Numbered from the stretch's first letter, positions 25,734 to 35,362 are shown. The stretch: 64,000 bases of DNA from Planctomycetota bacterium (GCA_024278955.1 JAJRSE010000002.1:1-64000), one strand, 5' to 3'. Notes: generated from the letters alone by a model not told the origin. Numbers and translations: made by a program.

Positions 25734-27377
25734 ATGAATACCTATCATCAACGCCGAAACCAGTTGACTATCCTTGCACTGGTAAGCGTCGGGTTGCTTA
25801 CGCAGAGCCCGCTCGCGAGAGCCTGTCCTTTTTGTAGCGTTGCTTCGCAAACGCTTAGCGAAGAATTGGCAGCTGCCGAGGCGGCGGTGATTGTTAAGCT
25901 AGTGAAGGCAGCTCCTTCGGTTGCGTTGAATGCCGACGATTCTGCCAGTTTGGGTGCCGCTAATCCGGATACTGGCATGGCGCAGTTTGCGATCGAGGAA
26001 GTGATACTTGGTAAAGAAAAGATTGGCGATTTGGAGCAAATCGAGGTCGTCTATTTTGGCGAAAACGAAGCGGACAAGAGTTTCCTTATCAGCGGCATCG
26101 CAGGCGAGCCGATTGACTGGACGACGCCGCTGCCGCTTTCGGCGCGTGCGGTTGAGTATGTCAAACATCTGGGGGAGCTTCCTGAGAAGGGACCCGACCG
26201 TTTGAGCTTTTTTCTTGGACACCTCGAAGACGAGGACCCGCTGTTGGGACAAGATGCCTATGACGAATTTGCGAGGGCGCCTTACGACGAGATCTCGGCG
26301 ATGGCCGACCGACTCGATCGCCAGCAGTTGACCCGTTGGATTGAGGACCCCGATGTGGGCCCGACCCGACGGCGATTGTATCTCACTTTGCTAGGCGTTT
26401 GCGGAGGCGAAGAAGATATCGCGATGCTCGAAGCTCTGTTGCGATATGATTACCAGCAAATGAAGCCTGGTATCGCGGCGATGGTTTCGCTAATGGGCAT
26501 CCATGGCTCGGCTATCGGGACCACGCTTGTCGACGAGTTGACGCGAGCCGATGTGCGCCGGAAACGGCAATGCCTTGATGCCTTGATTGCTGCCTACCTT
26601 AAGCTCAAAGGACCTGAGGGGCTGCCACTCATTGAAGAACAGTTTCTCAGCAATCCTTCTGCCGAGTATACGCACGTTTATGCGACCATTATGGCACTTC
26701 GATTTCATGGAGAAGAATCGAAAGAAATTCCGATCGAGCGTTTGCAGCAATCGTTGCGGCTGGTGCTCGACAATCACGAAATCGCGGACCAAGTAATTCC
26801 CGACCTGGCTCGCTGGGAAGATTGGACCATCCTTGATCGGTTGGTTTCGATGTTCAAAGATTCTGAAAAAGATGCCTGGATTCGTCAGCCGGTGATTTCT
26901 TACTTGCTGACCGCAGGGGAACTTTCGGGCGACGTGGGTACGCGAGCGAACGAGGCGATTGTCGAACTTGAAGCACTCGACCCGAAAGGGGTGAAACGAG
27001 CGCGAAGCTACATGGCGTTTGGGCTGCTCGCCCGAGCGGGTGCGAAACCTAAGGCGAAGCCTGATACTGAAGCGAACGCGAAGCTGGATACAAAAGCGAA
27101 TTCTGAAGCTAGTGCAAAAACGATTGACGAGACGCTCGCCGAGCAACCTGGAGCTCGTGAGACGACTGAGACGCCAGCAGCTGTGGCGGGGTCCTCCGCT
27201 GCTGAAACCGTTGCCGCCGTGGTTGAAAAAGAGGAGGCGGAAATCGTGGAATCGACTCCTCAGCCCAGCAGGCTTGCGATTGTTGGCATCCCACTTCTGG
27301 CTGGTCTAGTATTGATGGGTGTCTTTGCGATCCTTCTTCGAGGGTCTCACGTCCATTCTTCCAGTAAGCGTTCTTAG
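25734..27377 (+). CDS. Secreted, membrane-anchored CPFC protein of unknown function
   Basis: A 547-residue protein. The signal peptide ends ARA, so the mature protein would begin CPFC (Cys31, Cys34), a CxxC pair at the very N-terminus. It is followed by SVASQTLSEELAAAEAAVIVKLV. Residues about 190-420 look like HEAT-type alpha repeats. A low-complexity Ala/Lys/Glu/Thr stretch (about 430-510) leads to one C-terminal membrane segment (AIVGIPLLAGLVLMGVFAIL) and a short basic tail. The protein would thus be anchored in the cytoplasmic membrane and face outward. It sits between the ABC permease and two DUF3299-like genes in one transcription unit, and probably works with the transporter. No established function is known to me. 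Confidence 0.75.
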   Translation: MNTYHQRRNQLTILALVSVGLLTQSPLARACPFCSVASQTLSEELAAAEAAVIVKLVKAAPSVALNADDSASLGAANPDTGMAQFAIEEVILGKEKIGDLEQIEVVYFGENEADKSFLISGIAGEPIDWTTPLPLSARAVEYVKHLGELPEKGPDRLSFFLGHLEDEDPLLGQDAYDEFARAPYDEISAMADRLDRQQLTRWIEDPDVGPTRRRLYLTLLGVCGGEEDIAMLEALLRYDYQQMKPGIAAMVSLMGIHGSAIGTTLVDELTRADVRRKRQCLDALIAAYLKLKGPEGLPLIEEQFLSNPSAEYTHVYATIMALRFHGEESKEIPIERLQQSLRLVLDNHEIADQVIPDLARWEDWTILDRLVSMFKDSEKDAWIRQPVISYLLTAGELSGDVGTRANEAIVELEALDPKGVKRARSYMAFGLLARAGAKPKAKPDTEANAKLDTKANSEASAKTIDETLAEQPGARETTETPAAVAGSSAAETVAAVVEKEEAEIVESTPQPSRLAIVGIPLLAGLVLMGVFAILLRGSHVHSSSKRS

Positions 27378-27400
27378 TTCACCGTACCAACGATATAACT

Positions 27401-28147
27401 ATGTCTACGACCGAAGCAGCTTCTGAACTCAATGATTCTTCGAGCGATCCACTCGACGACAATTTCGAGTACCGCCCGTTGAGTAGCGGCGCGATTGCGG
27501 CGTCGATATTTGGGGTATTGGGCTTGCTCACCTTTGCGGCGGGCAACGTAAGCCTTCAGTCTACGCTGATGCTGTGCCCGATTCCGCTGCTTGGTTTGGT
27601 GATCGGGCTCAAGGCTTTGTCGAGTATCCGTTCGATGCCTGACCAGATAAGTGGGAACAAACTGGCCCTTGCGGGTGTTGTTCTTTCGGCAACTGGCTTG
27701 TTTGGTGGCCTGAGTTTCGCCAGCTACGTCCATGCGACCGAAGTTCCAGACGGCTATATCCGCACCTCGTTTTTTGAGTTTCGGCCAGACGAAATCGAAG
27801 TTCGCAGTAATGTGGTTGTGCCTGATGATATTCAAAATCTGGATGGCAAGCGAGTTTTCATTAAGGGTTATATCCGCCCAGGCACCACGGTGACCAAGGA
27901 AGGTTCGCCGATGAGTCACCATGTGGGGCGTTTTCTTTTGGTTCGCGATAACAACGAATGTTGTTTTGGAGATCAATCGAAGGTGAAGTATTACGACCAG
28001 ATGTTGGTTACGCTGACAGGCACACGAACGACCGACGATTCTCGAAAGTTGGTCCGCGTGGGCGGCATCTTACGCAGCGAGGCAGCCCACCTGATGCGAA
28101 GAGATGGGCTACCGGTCTACACACTAGAAGCGGACTATCTGAAATGA
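27401..28147 (+). CDS. Membrane-anchored DUF3299-like protein
   Basis: A 248-residue protein with three hydrophobic segments in the N-terminal half (about 30-50, 52-72, 88-110), then an outer domain with RVFIKGYIRPGTT and the motif VRDNNECCFG (181-190). The same motif occurs in the next gene, showing that the two are paralogues in their C-terminal domain. The domain resembles DUF3299. Its stop overlaps the next start (ATGA), so the two are translationally coupled. It lies 23 bases after the CPFC protein gene. The double Cys suggests metal or redox chemistry, which is inference. Confidence 0.75.
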   Translation: MSTTEAASELNDSSSDPLDDNFEYRPLSSGAIAASIFGVLGLLTFAAGNVSLQSTLMLCPIPLLGLVIGLKALSSIRSMPDQISGNKLALAGVVLSATGLFGGLSFASYVHATEVPDGYIRTSFFEFRPDEIEVRSNVVVPDDIQNLDGKRVFIKGYIRPGTTVTKEGSPMSHHVGRFLLVRDNNECCFGDQSKVKYYDQMLVTLTGTRTTDDSRKLVRVGGILRSEAAHLMRRDGLPVYTLEADYLK

Positions 28148-28656
28148 TCTCTGCCCGAGTGTTTCTTGCCGCGATTATTGTCATAGCACCGCTCGGTAGC
28201 GGCTGTAGCCGCCCGGCTACGGGTATCGCTCAATCGGAAGTCGAGTCTGAAAATTCGGTTTCCGATACCGTGGCGGTGAAAGAGCGGATTGTCGATTCCA
28301 CTTTCGATGACATTAAATTTGAAATGGAAAAGACGGATGTTTTTAAGCAATCGATGCTCACCCCAAAAATCGAAGAGCTGCTTGAGCATCGCATTCGCAT
28401 CCGTGGCTTTATGTTTCCGACGCTCAAGAAACGAGGCCTCAAACAATTTGTGCTAGTACGCGATAATTTGGAGTGCTGCTTTGGGCCAGGCGCTGCACTC
28501 TTCGACTGCATTTTGGTGCATATGAAAGAAGGTCAAACCGCGGAATACTCGATTCGCCCTGTCGCAGTAGAAGGAACTTTTCGACTGGAAGAAGTGATCG
28601 GCCCCGAAGGGAACCATCTTGCGATTTATCGGCTTGATGGGGAAGAGGTTAAGTGA
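28144..28656 (+). CDS. DUF3299-like lipoprotein
   Basis: A 170-residue protein starting at the ATG 28144, which overlaps the previous stop. The N-terminus has a lipobox (PLGSGC, Cys21), so it is probably a lipoprotein. The mature part has RIRIRGFMFPTLKKRGLKQF followed by VRDNLECCFGPG (105-116) and CILVHMKEG, the hallmark of the DUF3299-like fold shared with the preceding protein. It is the last gene of the five-gene cluster. Related genes beside LolD/MacB-type transporters occur in gammaproteobacteria, to my recollection, in zinc-regulated operons; a role in metal handling is inferred. Confidence 0.75.
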   Translation: MISARVFLAAIIVIAPLGSGCSRPATGIAQSEVESENSVSDTVAVKERIVDSTFDDIKFEMEKTDVFKQSMLTPKIEELLEHRIRIRGFMFPTLKKRGLKQFVLVRDNLECCFGPGAALFDCILVHMKEGQTAEYSIRPVAVEGTFRLEEVIGPEGNHLAIYRLDGEEVK

Positions 28657-28697
28657 TGGGTTGTGATTTGCGAGTCATGGGGTGTGGGTGACTATTC

Positions 28698-30656
28698 TCA
28701 CGACTCTTCCCCATCGTCTTTAAGTCCAAGCGCTGAAAGCCAACGTCTGCGTGGTTTGCCCGTTTCGGCCTCTGGTTCTTCCTCGGCCTTTTCCTCGGGA
28801 AGGTGGGCGAGCTTTTCTTGAAGTGCGGCTTCTTCGCGGGCCAAAGTGGCGCGTTTCACTGAAATTTCTAGCTCGGCCTCGCGTAACTTCTCTTCCATTT
28901 CTTGGGTCACTTGCTCTAGCCGTGTTCGTTCGGCTTTAATCATCTCGTCCTGATTAAATAGTTCTTCGTGTGCGGCCTCTTTGGATAGTGCGATCTGCTC
29001 TTCGGAGGGCCCCGATTCGAGGAGGCTTTGTAGGCGAGCTATCTCGTCGTCTTTTTCTGAGACGACGCGATCAGTGATTGAGATTGTTCCTTCGATCGTG
29101 GTACGAGCCTCATGGCGTTCAGGAGCGATACCTCCGTTGTCCTCAGCATCAAGCTCTGCTAGCAGCAGGGCTTTTTGTGCTTGCCAATCAAGGGGACCGT
29201 CATCAACGACCACGGGAGCAGTGGAGGAAATACGATTGATTTGCTCCTGAAGTGCGGAATTCTCTTGTTTTAGTTCTCGCACGTCCTCGACCGCCATTTC
29301 AAAACGCTGTTGGAGGTCTGCAATTGCCTGTTCTGTCTCAGCGTCAGATTCAGATGCTGGTGCGTTTTCATACTCTAAAACTCGAGCAGCCAGGGCATCT
29401 CGCTCGGAGCGTAGGTCTTCGAGTTCCGGCGACTCTTGCTGATCGGCTTCTGGGCGGTGGGCTAATTCCTCTTGCAGTTCGATGTTGGCCTGTTTCAATT
29501 TTTGAACGTCGGCTAGCGCCAGATCGAACTTACGCTGGAACTGTTCGAGCTGTTCGCCGGCTTCTGGATTGCCTGAATGCGCCAAGATTTTCTGCTCGGC
29601 GTCTCGTAACATCTGCGTAGCGGCCTCGTTTCTTGCTACTTCTGTTTCGAGCGATTGTTCTGTTTGCTTGCGCTCTTCTTGCTCGGAAGTTAGCTCCTCC
29701 TGAATGGATTGCAGCTCCTGCTGGAGCTTACTTACTTGCTGTTCGGCAGCTTCCGTTTCTTCGCGGGCATTCTGGCAGTCGGAACACTCTTGGTTTTGTA
29801 GCTCGTCTCGCGAGCTGCATGCTGCTTCGAGTTCGCCTTGGAGACGGTTGCGTTCGTCTTCGGTTTCGACATTCTGCTGACGAAGCTGTTCCCGTTGTTC
29901 CGCCAGCTGCTCTCGGTCGGCTTGCGTTTCCTTAATTTGACGTTGTAATTGTTCGATGCTCTCGTCACGCTGGGCCATTTGCTCGTAATGTTCGCTTGAG
30001 AGCGAATCGAGTTGTCCCTGGATCGATTCTGACTCGCGCTGAGCGCTGTCGAGAGTTGCTTGGATTTGCTCTAGCTCGGCAGCCAGACGATCTTGTTCGG
30101 CTTGCTCTTCTTGCACTTGCTGTTGAAGCTCACCGCAAACGGCGTTTTGCTCGGCAAGTTGAGCAAGGTGGCTTTCGGAGTCGCCGGAGAGTTGAGAGCG
30201 GAGCGACTCCAAGTCGGCTTCGGTCCGATTAAGCGATTCTTGAATTTGATCTCGTTCGTTGCAGAGATCGGTTTGCTCGTTTTCGAGGTTCTGATGCTGT
30301 TCACGAAGTTGTTCCAGTTCGTCAGATCGCTCGTCGAGCTTGGAATTTGCTTCGATTAATTCTTGGCCGAGACTCTCCGAATTTTCCTGGAGTTGGGAAA
30401 GCATTTCTCGGCTGTGGTCGAACTCTTCCTTCAACTGCTGAGAAGCCGCTACTTCCATTTCCTCGGCAACCCGTTCGCGGGCGAGTTCTTCGGAAATCTG
30501 CTGAAGGTGCAAATTGAGATCGGACTCGATGTCCGTCAGCTTACGACGATGTGTGTCGAGCGTTTGATCGGCCTTCTCGCGAACAGCGCGCAGCGACTCG
30601 GCTATTGCTACCGACCGGTCGCGACCGGAGTTGTCTTGGATTTTAGGTTCTTCCAT
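28698..30656 (-). CDS. Long coiled-coil protein of unknown function
   Basis: A 652-residue, very Glu/Gln-rich protein that is almost entirely heptad-like coiled coil (for example LQEELAHRPEADQQESPELE, LREQHQNLENEQTDLC). No signal peptide or membrane segment, so it is likely cytoplasmic. One CSDCQN Cys pair lies near the middle. The C-terminus is basic then acidic (GKPRRRWLSALGLKDDGEES). The start is taken as ATG 30654-30656; a TTG two codons upstream is possible. It converges on the DUF3299 operon, with 41 bases between the stops, and its TGA stop lies in a heptamer-type word (TCGTGAG). Function cannot be inferred beyond a structural or scaffold role. Confidence 0.75.
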   Translation of the reverse strand: MEEPKIQDNSGRDRSVAIAESLRAVREKADQTLDTHRRKLTDIESDLNLHLQQISEELARERVAEEMEVAASQQLKEEFDHSREMLSQLQENSESLGQELIEANSKLDERSDELEQLREQHQNLENEQTDLCNERDQIQESLNRTEADLESLRSQLSGDSESHLAQLAEQNAVCGELQQQVQEEQAEQDRLAAELEQIQATLDSAQRESESIQGQLDSLSSEHYEQMAQRDESIEQLQRQIKETQADREQLAEQREQLRQQNVETEDERNRLQGELEAACSSRDELQNQECSDCQNAREETEAAEQQVSKLQQELQSIQEELTSEQEERKQTEQSLETEVARNEAATQMLRDAEQKILAHSGNPEAGEQLEQFQRKFDLALADVQKLKQANIELQEELAHRPEADQQESPELEDLRSERDALAARVLEYENAPASESDAETEQAIADLQQRFEMAVEDVRELKQENSALQEQINRISSTAPVVVDDGPLDWQAQKALLLAELDAEDNGGIAPERHEARTTIEGTISITDRVVSEKDDEIARLQSLLESGPSEEQIALSKEAAHEELFNQDEMIKAERTRLEQVTQEMEEKLREAELEISVKRATLAREEAALQEKLAHLPEEKAEEEPEAETGKPRRRWLSALGLKDDGEES

Positions 30657-30847
30657 GATCAATTGATGCCAAAATGCTCGGCGTTGGGATAGGACCCAGG
30701 CCGTGAAAGGTTGTCTCCCTCGTCAGGAAAACACCTATAAGCGAACGATAGTATTCCAAGGGTATATAGGTCGCTAGAGGCCCTAGGTCAAAAGCTAATT
30801 CGCATCAAACCGATAGTGACGGTCGTGAGGGGGCATGCGGGAAGAGG

Positions 30848-30873
30848 AGCCCAAGGAATGCGATCCTTGGGCT
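30848..30873. repeat. REP-like palindrome, copy 2 (perfect 10-bp arms)
   Basis: AGCCCAAGGA and TCCTTGGGCT enclose ATGCGA. The same family occurs at 5955, 37624 and 39507. It lies 30 bases beyond the pheT stop on the minus strand, and may end or stabilise that transcript, although no T-run follows. Confidence 0.7.
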
Positions 30874-30902
30874 GTGGTCGTGGGCAAATAGTTTGGGCCT
30901 AT

Positions 30903-32918
30903 CTAAGCCCTTAGCTCGCCGCCTAGCTGTTGGCTGAGATCGGCAACCATCCGGTCGCGAATTGCATCGGCCTGCTCGTTGGTGAGCGTTCCTTCGGCTG
31001 AGCGTAGCAAGATGCTCAGCAGCAAGCTTTTCTTGCCTGAGCCAAGGCGTTTGGAGTCGCGGTAGACCTCTTGGAAAGCGACACTTTCTAGTAAGTCGCC
31101 TCCTTGGGTGCGGACGATTTTCTCGACCTCTGCCCAGCGAACCTCCTCGTCGAAGACGACATTCAGGTCTCGACCGACCGGAGGGTAGGGTGAGAGGGGC
31201 TCCACGGTACGGATTGGAACTGCAAACTCGACAAGGCAGTCGAGATTGAGTTCGGCGATGGTTGTGCCGCTGCGTAGTTCAAACTGATCGAGTCCCCACG
31301 GACTCACTTCGCCTAAGACGCCGATTTGGCGGCCAGCAAGGCTTAGCTGGGCACCGCGACCTGAGGCAAAGAATTTGTCATCGTGCAGAGTTGCTTCGAG
31401 CTGGTTGCCCGGAGCGACGGCCGCCACGATTGCTTCGACGACGCCTTTCACGGAGGAATAACCGCCTCCGCTGCTGATGCCGAGCATGCGTCTTTCGTCG
31501 GGAAGCTTGCCCGGCTGAGCAAGATAGACGTTGGCAATTTCAAATAACTCGATGGTCGAGTTGGAAAGAGTTTCGTTTATTCTGCGTGCTGAAAGTAGGC
31601 TGGGGGCCAATGTTTGTCTCAAACAATCGGCTCGCCTGAGCACGGGCGTGCTGACAACGAGGGGCTCTTCCGTAGACCAAGGACGGAAGACGTCGACCCA
31701 CTTGCGGTCGACGGCACTGATGGTCATCGCCTCGTCAAAGCCGGCAGCAACCAAAACGTTACGTACTTGATCGTGGACTCGATCTTCCAGAGAACGCACC
31801 GAGGCCACCATCTTGACGCCCGCATCTTCGGGAATTTTTTCGTAGCCGTGAATTCTTGCGACTTCTTCGATGAGGTCGATTTCTCGCGTCAGATCGGCTC
31901 GCCAGCTGGGGGGAATGACTTTGATGCAATGGTCGCAAATGTGGGTCTCTTTGCAGCCTAGGTCGGTCAGGGTTTTTTGAACTTTTTCTGTTGCAACTTC
32001 AATGCCAAGAATACGAGGCAACTCAGTAAATCGGAGCTTGATCGTCGGGCGGGGCTCGGCGGGCTGTGCGACGTCGACGGCCCCGTCGGCCAGTTCGCCT
32101 CCGGCGAGTTCAAGAATCAGTTGGCAACAGCGCCGGCTGGCCCAATCGATGCACTCGGGGTCGACGCCCCGTTCAAAGCGATAGGAAGAGGGGCTCTGTA
32201 AATTGTGGCGGCGGGCCGTGTTGCGTACTGAAAGTGCGGCAAAGTCGCCTGCTTCGATCAGCAGGTCGGTCGTCTGGGATGAAACCTCGGTATCGGCTCC
32301 GCCCATCACGCCTGCGAGTGCGATGGCATGCTGGTCGTCGGCGATGACGCAGGTTCCTTCGGCCAGTTCGTACTCTTGATGATTGATGGCCGTAAATTTT
32401 TCGCCGGGCTGGGAATGCCGCACGATTATTTTCTGCCCCGAAACCTTGGCAAAGTCAAACGTGTGGAGCGGCTGGCCGCTTTCCATCATTACGTAGTTCG
32501 AGATATCGACCACGTTGTTGATTACCGCGATGCCTAAAGACTTCAAGCGGTCGGCCAACCAAGCGGGGCTCGGGCCGATTTTTACATTGCGAATCACGCG
32601 AGCCGTATATCGGGGGCAAAGCTCGGGACATTCGACTGCGACGCTCGCGAGGTCGTCAATTTTTTCGCCTGTCGCTTTAAGGTCAATCGCAGGCTTTTTT
32701 AGCTCTTGTTCCCAAAGCACCGCCACTTCGCGGGCGACGCCGATATGCCCAAGGCAATCGGGGCGATTGCTCGTGACTTCGAGATCGATGGCCATGTCGG
32801 AGTCGATTTTTTCGACGCCTTCGAGGTTAAGGCCTGTGAGGGTCAAGCGATCGGTAAGCTCGTCGATCGACATCGAAAGGTCGACGTATTGTTTGAGCCA
32901 ATCCCAACTAACAATCAT
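30903..32918 (-). CDS. pheT: Phenylalanyl-tRNA synthetase beta subunit, short form
   Basis: Partner of PheS in charging tRNA-Phe. The 671-residue product is about 120 residues shorter than the usual 790-800. It begins MIVSWDWLKQYVDL and passes almost directly to the B1/B5-type core (VTSNRPDCLGHIGVAREVA), so the N-terminal EMAP-like tRNA-binding domain appears to be absent. The B5 part (PRILGIEVATEKVQKTLTDL), the core and a complete C-terminal FDX-ACB anticodon-binding domain (SPYPPVGRDLNVVFDEEVRW) are present. The ATG is at 32916-32918, eight bases after the pheS stop. It is the last gene of the translation cluster. Confidence 0.93.
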   Translation of the reverse strand: MIVSWDWLKQYVDLSMSIDELTDRLTLTGLNLEGVEKIDSDMAIDLEVTSNRPDCLGHIGVAREVAVLWEQELKKPAIDLKATGEKIDDLASVAVECPELCPRYTARVIRNVKIGPSPAWLADRLKSLGIAVINNVVDISNYVMMESGQPLHTFDFAKVSGQKIIVRHSQPGEKFTAINHQEYELAEGTCVIADDQHAIALAGVMGGADTEVSSQTTDLLIEAGDFAALSVRNTARRHNLQSPSSYRFERGVDPECIDWASRRCCQLILELAGGELADGAVDVAQPAEPRPTIKLRFTELPRILGIEVATEKVQKTLTDLGCKETHICDHCIKVIPPSWRADLTREIDLIEEVARIHGYEKIPEDAGVKMVASVRSLEDRVHDQVRNVLVAAGFDEAMTISAVDRKWVDVFRPWSTEEPLVVSTPVLRRADCLRQTLAPSLLSARRINETLSNSTIELFEIANVYLAQPGKLPDERRMLGISSGGGYSSVKGVVEAIVAAVAPGNQLEATLHDDKFFASGRGAQLSLAGRQIGVLGEVSPWGLDQFELRSGTTIAELNLDCLVEFAVPIRTVEPLSPYPPVGRDLNVVFDEEVRWAEVEKIVRTQGGDLLESVAFQEVYRDSKRLGSGKKSLLLSILLRSAEGTLTNEQADAIRDRMVADLSQQLGGELRA

Positions 32919-32926
32919 GGTTTCAC

Positions 32927-33958
32927 TCAGAATTGGGACAGGAAACGGACATCGTTTTGGTACAGGGCGCGAATGTCGGTGATGTTGTGTTGCCGCATAC
33001 AGATTCGCTCGACCCCAAGTCCAAATGCAAAGCCGGTGACTTCTTCGGGGTCGTAGCCGACGGCACGCAGCACGTTGGGGTCGACCATTCCAGCTCCGCC
33101 CATTTCCATCCAGCCGCCTTGCCAGTTCATATCGACTTCGACGCTTGGCTCGGTGAAGGGAAAAAACGAGGGGCGAAATCGGACGTGGACTTGATCGTCG
33201 CCGCCAAAATAACTCTGGCAGAACAGACGCAATACGCTCTTGAGGTCTGCCATCGTGACGCCGCGATCGATCAGCAGGCCTTCGATCTGGTGGAACATTG
33301 GATAATGGGTCGCATCGGCCGTGTCGGGGCGGTAAACCCTTCCGAGCGAAATGATACGCACCGGGGGTGGGGTTTTTTCCATGACCCGAATTTGTACGGT
33401 ACTTGTTTGACTTCGCAGCAGGAGCGGGTGCGTGGCAGAATCGCCGGCGGCCCGTTCGGCACATTTGAGATAGAAATTGTCGAGCGGGTCGCGAGCCGGA
33501 TGCGATAGCGGGATATTGAGCGCTTCGAAGTTGTGGTAGTCGTCTTCGATCTCGGGGCCTTCGACGGCGGTAAAGCCGAGGCGGCCCATGATGTCTTTCA
33601 TCTCGCGGATTGTTTGCGTGATGGGGTGCAGATGGCCGACGCGTACGGCTTGGCCGGGGAGCGTGACGTCGAAGGGCAGGGTCTCGCTCGGGCCACCCCC
33701 GGCGAGACGTTGCTGAGCGTCGTTGAAGGCGCTCTCGATTAGCGTTTTAACTTCGTTGAAACGCTTGCCTGCGGCGGGCTTGTCAGATTTGTCGACTTTG
33801 CCAAGGCCTTTTTGCACCAGTCGCAGATGTCCGCTTTTGGCGCCGAGAAACTCGATCCGAACTGCCTCAAGCGCCTCGGCAGCGCCGGCCGATGCAAACG
33901 CATCTCGGGCCTGCTGGGCTAGAGTATCCAAACTGGCGAGAAAATCGGCGAGGGCCAC
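32927..33958 (-). CDS. pheS: Phenylalanyl-tRNA synthetase alpha subunit
   Basis: The catalytic subunit of the alpha2-beta2 enzyme, of 343 residues. An N-terminal coiled coil (1-90) is followed by class II motifs: [19 protein letters not shown], motif 2 [23 protein letters not shown] with [10 protein letters not shown], and motif 3 [16 protein letters not shown]. The start is a GTG at 33956-33958, with AGAGG about nine bases upstream. It follows rplT by 46 bases and precedes pheT by eight, consistent with one operon. Confidence 0.95.
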   Translation of the reverse strand: MALADFLASLDTLAQQARDAFASAGAAEALEAVRIEFLGAKSGHLRLVQKGLGKVDKSDKPAAGKRFNEVKTLIESAFNDAQQRLAGGGPSETLPFDVTLPGQAVRVGHLHPITQTIREMKDIMGRLGFTAVEGPEIEDDYHNFEALNIPLSHPARDPLDNFYLKCAERAAGDSATHPLLLRSQTSTVQIRVMEKTPPPVRIISLGRVYRPDTADATHYPMFHQIEGLLIDRGVTMADLKSVLRLFCQSYFGGDDQVHVRFRPSFFPFTEPSVEVDMNWQGGWMEMGGAGMVDPNVLRAVGYDPEEVTGFAFGLGVERICMRQHNITDIRALYQNDVRFLSQF

Positions 33959-34004
33959 GAAGTATTGCCTCTGCTAGGTTGCCACGGCTAAGCGGTTGTC
34001 CCTG

Positions 34005-34361
34005 CTAAGCAGCCAGCGCTTCGCGGGCCTTTTCTACCACGGTGTCAAACGCGGCGGGGTCGTGAATAGCCATTTCGGATAGCATCTTGCGGTCGAGCTC
34101 GACGTTTGCCTTTTTCAGGCCATTCATCAACTCGCTGTAGCGCAAGCCACGCTCGCGGGCTGCGGCATTGATGCGGATAATCCAAAGCTTGCGAAAGTCG
34201 CGTTTACGAACTCGACGATCGCGAAAGGCGTAGGCCTCGGCCCGTATAAGGGTCTCTTTTGCAGTTCGCAGCAGAGTACCGCGACCGCCAACGTAGCCTT
34301 TAGTTTTCTTAAAGAGACGGTTCTTTGCCCGATTGCGGGCACTACCTTTGGTGGTTCTCAT
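34005..34361 (-). CDS. rplT: 50S ribosomal protein L20
   Basis: A 118-residue, highly basic protein that assembles early on 23S rRNA. The N-terminus [20 protein letters not shown], then [20 protein letters not shown] and [20 protein letters not shown] are diagnostic. In other bacteria L20 also represses translation of the infC-rpmI-rplT operon. In the gap upstream (34362-34515) a small stem CCTTTC-AATGA-GAAAGG can form at about 34420-34436 and might serve such a role, but this is speculative. Confidence 0.96.
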   Translation of the reverse strand: MRTTKGSARNRAKNRLFKKTKGYVGGRGTLLRTAKETLIRAEAYAFRDRRVRKRDFRKLWIIRINAAARERGLRYSELMNGLKKANVELDRKMLSEMAIHDPAAFDTVVEKAREALAA

Positions 34362-34515
34362 CGGTTCGGTTGGTCCCGTGAAGGGGAACCCTTTATTTTA
34401 GTTTTGCACACCCAGGCCCCTTTCTCATTGAAAGGCGTTTATTGCCCGGCGTGTTTGTTGTTTTTTTTCCGGCGATCTGCCTGATCGCGGCTATCGCTGT
34501 TTTAGTAGCTAATGC

Positions 34516-34719
34516 TTAGTAGCTATTGCCTGCTAGGACTTTGGCGATCATTTTGGAGTTGGTATCGTTCGTGGTTGTGGTGCCACGCAGGTTGCGTTTG
34601 CGTTTTTGGCTCATCCGTCCGGCAAGATGGCTTGTTCCGGCCGAGCGATGCTTGGCCTTGCCGCTTGCGGAGAGGCGGAATCGCTTTTTAGTGCCCTTGT
34701 GCGTTTTTTGCTTTGGCAT
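34516..34719 (-). CDS. rpmI: 50S ribosomal protein L35
   Basis: A 67-residue basic protein of the large subunit. It begins [20 protein letters not shown] and continues [20 protein letters not shown], typical of L35. It lies between infC and rplT, the conserved order. 142 bases separate it from infC and 154 from rplT, long for an operon and possibly regulatory leaders. Confidence 0.95.
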   Translation of the reverse strand: MPKQKTHKGTKKRFRLSASGKAKHRSAGTSHLAGRMSQKRKRNLRGTTTTNDTNSKMIAKVLAGNSY

Positions 34720-34861
34720 GATCGGAACCTTGAATCTATCGAAGTGCTGGACTTTTGTGCCAAGGGAGGCCTAAGCCGTCCCTTTAGGGGAAGCTCCATA
34801 TTCTAGGGGCTCTTGGCCTAGAGCAACAGGGGGAGTTTTGACGTTTTTAGCCTTCATCGGA

Positions 34862-35362
34862 CTATTTGGGCGCCAAAATAAGGACAATTCGCCGGCCATG
34901 CATCGAAGCCGCTTGCTCGACCTTCGAGACGTCCTCAAGTTCCTTCACCAGACGTTGGACTAGTTTGAAGCCTTCGTCGACATGGGCATTCTCACGGCCC
35001 CGGAAGATTACCGAGCAAATGACCTTGTCTCGGGCGGCCAGGAATTTGCGTGCTCGATTGGCTTTGGTCATAAAATCATGCTCGCCAATTTTCGGGCGAA
35101 GGCGGATTTCCTTGTTTTTCCCGTGATGGGTATGACCTTTGTTGAGCCGCTTTTTCTGCTGGTACTTGAACTTACCATAGTCCATGACTCGGCAGACGGG
35201 CGGCTTCTCTAGGGGAGCTACCTCGACCAGATCAAGGCCCTGTTCACGGGCCTGTTCTAAGGCTTCGTCTCTGCTGATAACGCCTAGTTGAGCGCCATCG
35301 GCGGCGATGACGCGTAACGGTGTTGTGCGGATCTTCTCGTTAACCCGTTGTTGCTTATCGAT
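34862..35362 (-). CDS. infC: Translation initiation factor IF-3, apparent ATC start
   Basis: IF-3 binds the 30S subunit and checks start codon choice. The 166-residue product begins (after the start) DKQQRVNEKIRTTPLRVIAA and goes on with GLDLVEVAPLEKPPVCRVMD, YGKFKYQQKKR, then the C-domain EIRLRPKIGEHDF and GRENAHVDEGF. No ATG, GTG or TTG lies at the expected N-terminus. An AGGAGG at about 35370-35375 (minus strand) is seven bases ahead of ATC (35360-35362), which I take as the start. Rare AUU/AUC/AUA starts in infC are known to mediate IF-3 autoregulation in other bacteria. Starting at the first ATG (35183-35185) would delete the N-domain. Confidence 0.92.
   Translation of the reverse strand: MDKQQRVNEKIRTTPLRVIAADGAQLGVISRDEALEQAREQGLDLVEVAPLEKPPVCRVMDYGKFKYQQKKRLNKGHTHHGKNKEIRLRPKIGEHDFMTKANRARKFLAARDKVICSVIFRGRENAHVDEGFKLVQRLVKELEDVSKVEQAASMHGRRIVLILAPK

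Noticed and set aside
32919..33464. Longer N-terminus for PheT that could contain the missing domain
   Set aside because: That frame overlaps pheS antiparallel in phase only; its residues are Arg/Pro-rich and show no tRNA-binding domain motif.
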